A stretch of DNA of 22,002 nucleotides from Sphacelaria rigidula (taxonomy: Eukaryota; Phaeophyceae; Sphacelariales). Position 1 is the first letter of the stretch, and each line of letters opens with the position of its first letter. The stretch lies in NCBI GenBank assembly GCA_964200075.2, contig CAXNAA020000366.1, positions 1 to 22,002 of the forward strand. The letters are read 5' to 3'. The notes under the pieces are model-generated. The model made no database searches, was not told the DNA's origin, and saw nothing but the letters and a program-made list of their open reading frames with translations. A program made the position numbers and the translations under genes. Positions 18,262-22,002 of this stretch are shown here, piece by piece.

Positions 18262-21200
18262 TGTAGCGTGGAGTGTCTAAACCTTCACTCTACGGTATAA
18301 TAATCCTCAGAACATACGTTCCCTGCCCTGCCGCCTAAGCCATACAATGTAGTGACGAGCAACTCATGTGACATCCGATCGACGATGGGCAGGCACTTCG
18401 TAAAGTATTCGGTAGACATCCTACATCGTATCTTGCAACTTGTTCATGGTCTCGCTATTCTTGCATCTCACACTCACTCGCTTACTCGTCTTATACGCGA
18501 ACTCGTTGATCGGACGGCAGGTCTGGCTTGTACACCAAGTATTGCATGAAAACGCGACTGAAAACGTAGCGATGTGCCCTTTCTACGGCGGGTGCGGAAG
18601 AAGACCAGACATGAGCTGGGGAGGACAGGGAAGCAGTCCCTTCATACAAAGCGGACCGACCAACAACAAGCGAGGCAGCTTCCGCTCCATTCCTGACCCC
18701 CAGTGAAGCCATATTGGACAGGCTTGGAGCGCTCTACTTTCTGTTTCGACGGTCACACTTTCTCATTAACCAGGATTCCTCCGGGAAACCTATGTACAAT
18801 GTGTCTGATCTTGAGAATTTTCGGAACGTTTACTAGCAAACACAACACTGGGAACTGAGCGCGTGTCAAGCGACTGCAAACCAAACCTTATGGTCTGCCT
18901 TAAACGTTTATCGCATCAAGTAGCCTGCGCAGCCGTCGATTGGACGAGATCAATCAAGTGGAAGCACCAGAACTGACGAAATAATGTTATGCCCCGGTTG
19001 CCGCAAGTAGAACGTGAGATAATATCTCTGCCTCTCGACACGCGACCGAAAATAGTACACTGTTAGTTGGTGGCTCACCAGTGATTCGTGCGGGAAAAAT
19101 CCTCTGCACGAGTTATTTACGAATCGTTCGTACAGATCTTCCGCCTGGGAACATAACCTTCTCGAAGGGTACTGATCCCCGCCCATGATTGGGCGAGACG
19201 AATTGAGTTTTCAGCTGTCCCACCTGTGATTGGTACATGGCACGGGCGGATTATGTACGTTCCTCGACTGAAGTACGTTGTTCGTGATGCTTGTGACAAT
19301 AATGTATATGAAATTTTGTGTTTTATGCCCACCTGCAATTCTTACATTCTGTCCGCAGCTGATTCGTGTGTGACAGATGTTACGAGTCTTGATTCGTTTG
19401 TGTCTCTATTTTAGGATATTGTCCTAGGGTAGGTATGATTTCACATAAGTGCTTCGTTTCGGTACATTCCCTCACATCTTTTTTTTCGTCCATCAGGATA
19501 TATCGTATGTTGGCAGTTAAGGGGACTGGAAGCAATGCACCCTGTTGCCGTTGTTGTTTATTCCCATACCGGCCACAGTGTCGTTGAAGTGCTTCCGCGT
19601 GTATCACGCGCTGACCAAGAAGTGAAGCCAGTGACGCGCCACTCGGTGCTATCTTCTTCGTGCGTATGTTTACCTCTGCGTATAATATATCGTAGATGTT
19701 GGAGATATACTCTGCGCACTTGACCCCCACTTGATCAGGGCAAACTACACCACCCGGCGAGCGCATTCGACAGTGGAAACAACTGTAGTAATGTATCCTA
19801 CAGGTGGGAGGAAAAGTCTGATCGATGTTTCGGAGCAAATCGAAGACTGTGGGACGACGGAGGGCGGAGTCTATCGCTACTTCGGTGTTCAGCACTGCCC
19901 CGCACCGACCTCCTTCATGGTGTTGGGAGAAGCTACCGCTCTTGTACTACATCGCTTCCCACGCCTTTTGAGACAGTGTCTGCAACCTCAGGGTCACTAC
20001 CGTTTTGTCGCAAACGTTGTGGTGGTTTTACATGATAAACCTCGTCAACGAAACACCTCGGTTGTAGTCGGAGGATATGTCAATCCAAGGCTTGTCACAT
20101 AGCCGGTGGTGGTATCGTGTTTTTCTTGTGTCCATGTTCCCTGTGAACTGGGTCAAAAACGTTCATCGTGTGAGCATTTTTCCCGGTTGAGAGGCAGGAA
20201 TGCGAGGTTTTAAGTTTTTTCGCCCAGATAAAGATGGCCATTTCTGATGTCCATCGGCAAAGTCGATCAGTTGTCAAGATAATATTGACGTTGAGTACGC
20301 GCGGCTTCGTTTGGATGAAACGTTCCACTCGTACAGGTGCAGGTAGAAGCCACAATTAAACCTTTTTGATTCCAACAAGATATTGTTCGTGATACAAGAG
20401 ACAAATGTTTTTCAGGGGCGAAACGCGAAGTATTTTAAGAGCACTCGGCCGATTCGACCAGCCGATAGCTCAGACGGAAGCTCTCATCTATAGAATCACC
20501 TTCAGTAGCAGATGCCCTGTATGATAGTGTCTGACGCGTTGATCACGAGGTATGACATGCATGTTGAGCGATTGGGAGCAACCGCGCTGTTGCGAACTAT
20601 AGACTCGCTCTCGAGGAAGACACAATAAAGTGGCGCAAACGTTCCTCGAGTTGGTCAATCGGATCGGCAAAACTCCGGGCTTGGAACTATTATATCTGAC
20701 TCGACACATTCGATATGCTAGGTGGTCAGCGTGAATCCGAGCAAACGCATCCCTGAAAACGAGTCGGTACCCCATTTCACGGACGTCTTTTTGTTTGTTA
20801 TTGGGGAGTAGTTACGTCATGGTTCGGGTCAACTGTCTTTAGACTCGAGACACTCAACACATTTCCAGTGGTTCACACGTGACGCAGCAGAATTATGCGC
20901 GTGTTTTTCATGTTTAGTCCTAGTGACTACGTAGATCTTGACAGTCTACAGTCCCAAGTAGGTACCGTTTTGTGTGGGGTTTGGTATCAGCACACTGATG
21001 GAGGGCTTGTGTGTTGTGGTGTAGGTAGACGGACCTATCTCAATGGGAAGGAATGCAGAGAGTGTGTGGACAGTAGCTGTGAGGCTTACTTGCGTGTGCT
21101 GTAAAATGAGTAAATTTGTTGTTCACGGGCCCCTGTGCGGCCAAGAAAGAACAAGACACACACTCTCTTCCGAAGGCAGAGAACCAACAAATGTCGAAAA

Positions 21201-21882
21201 ATGAGGAGAGAAGGGGGGAAGTCGAGAGCTTCACCTCCGAGCTGCCATCTCTCGTGAAGCCCAAAACGATTCCCTGTCACCGGACGTACGTCAAGTCAGT
21301 TTGTTTATCTGATTGAACCTGTTACTGACGCGACTAACGCGTCAGCTGTTGAACTAGATATTGTACCGAACGCTACGTATGCTACCAGTTGCTTAGCTAC
21401 GGTACCCTACCGGAATCGACTATGTAGACGAGCTATGTCGGCATATTATTTATCCTGTATGTGCCGATTATTCCCTTTCCTAAAATAATAAAGGTCAAAT
21501 ATATGTATATGTAGCCAACGGTTCGAAGATTCAAGGTTCCGCTGAACTGTCACAAGTTGTACCGCAATTTGATATAGTACTGAAATTCACACAGACAAGA
21601 TGCTGTATAGACTATTGTATGTAGTAAGAAGAAGCGGAAGCAGAAGCAGAAATGATGATACGCTGTACATAATAATGGCGAACCGCCGGAGAAACCCTGA
21701 CTGGTTCTAAGTAACAACTATATAATATGTATTATTACTAGAGCCCGGCATCAATATACCCCTCCCTTACGAATATGATATATATTTCCACATGACTTAC
21801 GTATTACTAGTCATGTTTTTCGAAATGATATACGAATATACTCCTTGTCAAGGGGCCCCACATCGAAATGTCACGGCACCAG

Positions 21883-21883
<1 letters not shown>

Positions 21884-21932
<49 letters not shown>

Positions 21933-22002
21933 CCGGCGGCCGGGGCGGGGGGGGGGCGACCAAACCAAAACAACACCAAAAAAAAAAAAAAAAACACACC
22001 AA
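21884..22002. other. Low-complexity contig end (likely artefact)
   Basis: Nearly 50 consecutive C are followed by a G-rich block and an A-rich block with almost no other bases. Together with the poly-C at position 1, this suggests assembly or sequencing noise at both ends rather than biology. Confidence 0.6.

Larger units (their letters stand above)
17156..22002. other. Downstream region with no convincing gene
   Basis: After the RGS stop codon I find no frame with recognisable protein features. The longest frame is 19380-19895 minus (171 codons). It is about what chance would give in this much sequence, and it overlaps an unrelated plus frame (19731-20102). The stretch includes foldback element 3, AT-rich sequence towards the right end, and a poly-C run at about 21884-21931 followed by G-rich and A-rich low-complexity bases. 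Confidence 0.55.

Noticed and set aside
19380-19895. 171-codon minus-strand open frame
   Set aside because: The length is near chance expectation for the searched sequence, there is no recognisable motif, and it overlaps an equally unremarkable plus-strand frame.
20460-20530. tRNA-like start (GATAGCTCAGACGG)
   Set aside because: It resembles an A box, but there is no matching B box or cloverleaf downstream.
1-22002. CRISPR array, bacterial operon or phage features
   Set aside because: There are no regularly spaced short repeats and no prokaryotic gene organisation; the genes are spliced and eukaryotic.

Overview
This is a piece of a nuclear genome from an intron-rich eukaryote. Base composition is mixed, introns run from under 200 bases to about 5.6 kb, coding exons carry low-complexity inserts (poly-Pro, poly-Gln, Ser/Gly/Ala-rich), and decayed interspersed repeats are common. 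My best guess is a stramenopile, most likely a brown alga. That is an inference from gene architecture, and I see no marker that proves it. Both ends carry long poly-C runs, so the window looks like a whole contig with poor-quality edges.

Layout. (1) About 752-6139, plus strand: the last five exons of a large BIG/ARFGEF-type Arf guanine-nucleotide exchange factor. Only the C-terminal HDS-repeat half is present; the catalytic Sec7 domain would lie upstream of the contig. (2) 7275-8297, minus strand: a small two-exon gene whose N-terminus matches the C20orf85/LLC1 (CIMIP1) family of ciliary microtubule inner proteins. The middle of this model is uncertain. (3) 8875-17155, plus strand: a six-exon gene for a protein of about 445 residues with two RGS (regulator of G-protein signalling) domains in tandem and an N-terminal Met-Gly-Asn. 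Its first intron is about 5.6 kb. (4) 17156-22002: no convincing gene; it holds one large foldback element and AT-rich sequence.

Repeats: a family of roughly 500 bp occurs three times in the same orientation (about 109-600, 11072-11580, 12992-13470). Three separate long inverted repeats resembling foldback elements or MITEs lie at about 9430-9895, 12415-12745 and 17806-18261. A 96-bp tandem duplication and a (TC)20 tract sit in introns.

The genes do not form one pathway. The Arf-GEF acts in Golgi/endosome vesicle traffic, the RGS protein should act on heterotrimeric G-protein alpha subunits, and the small protein would belong inside flagellar doublet microtubules. The last two are head to head, 577 bp apart, and could share a promoter. 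All exon joins below were chosen from splice motifs plus reading-frame continuity and have no transcript support. The most interesting result is the tandem RGS protein, whose two domains appear to keep complementary subsets of the usual G-alpha contact residues.
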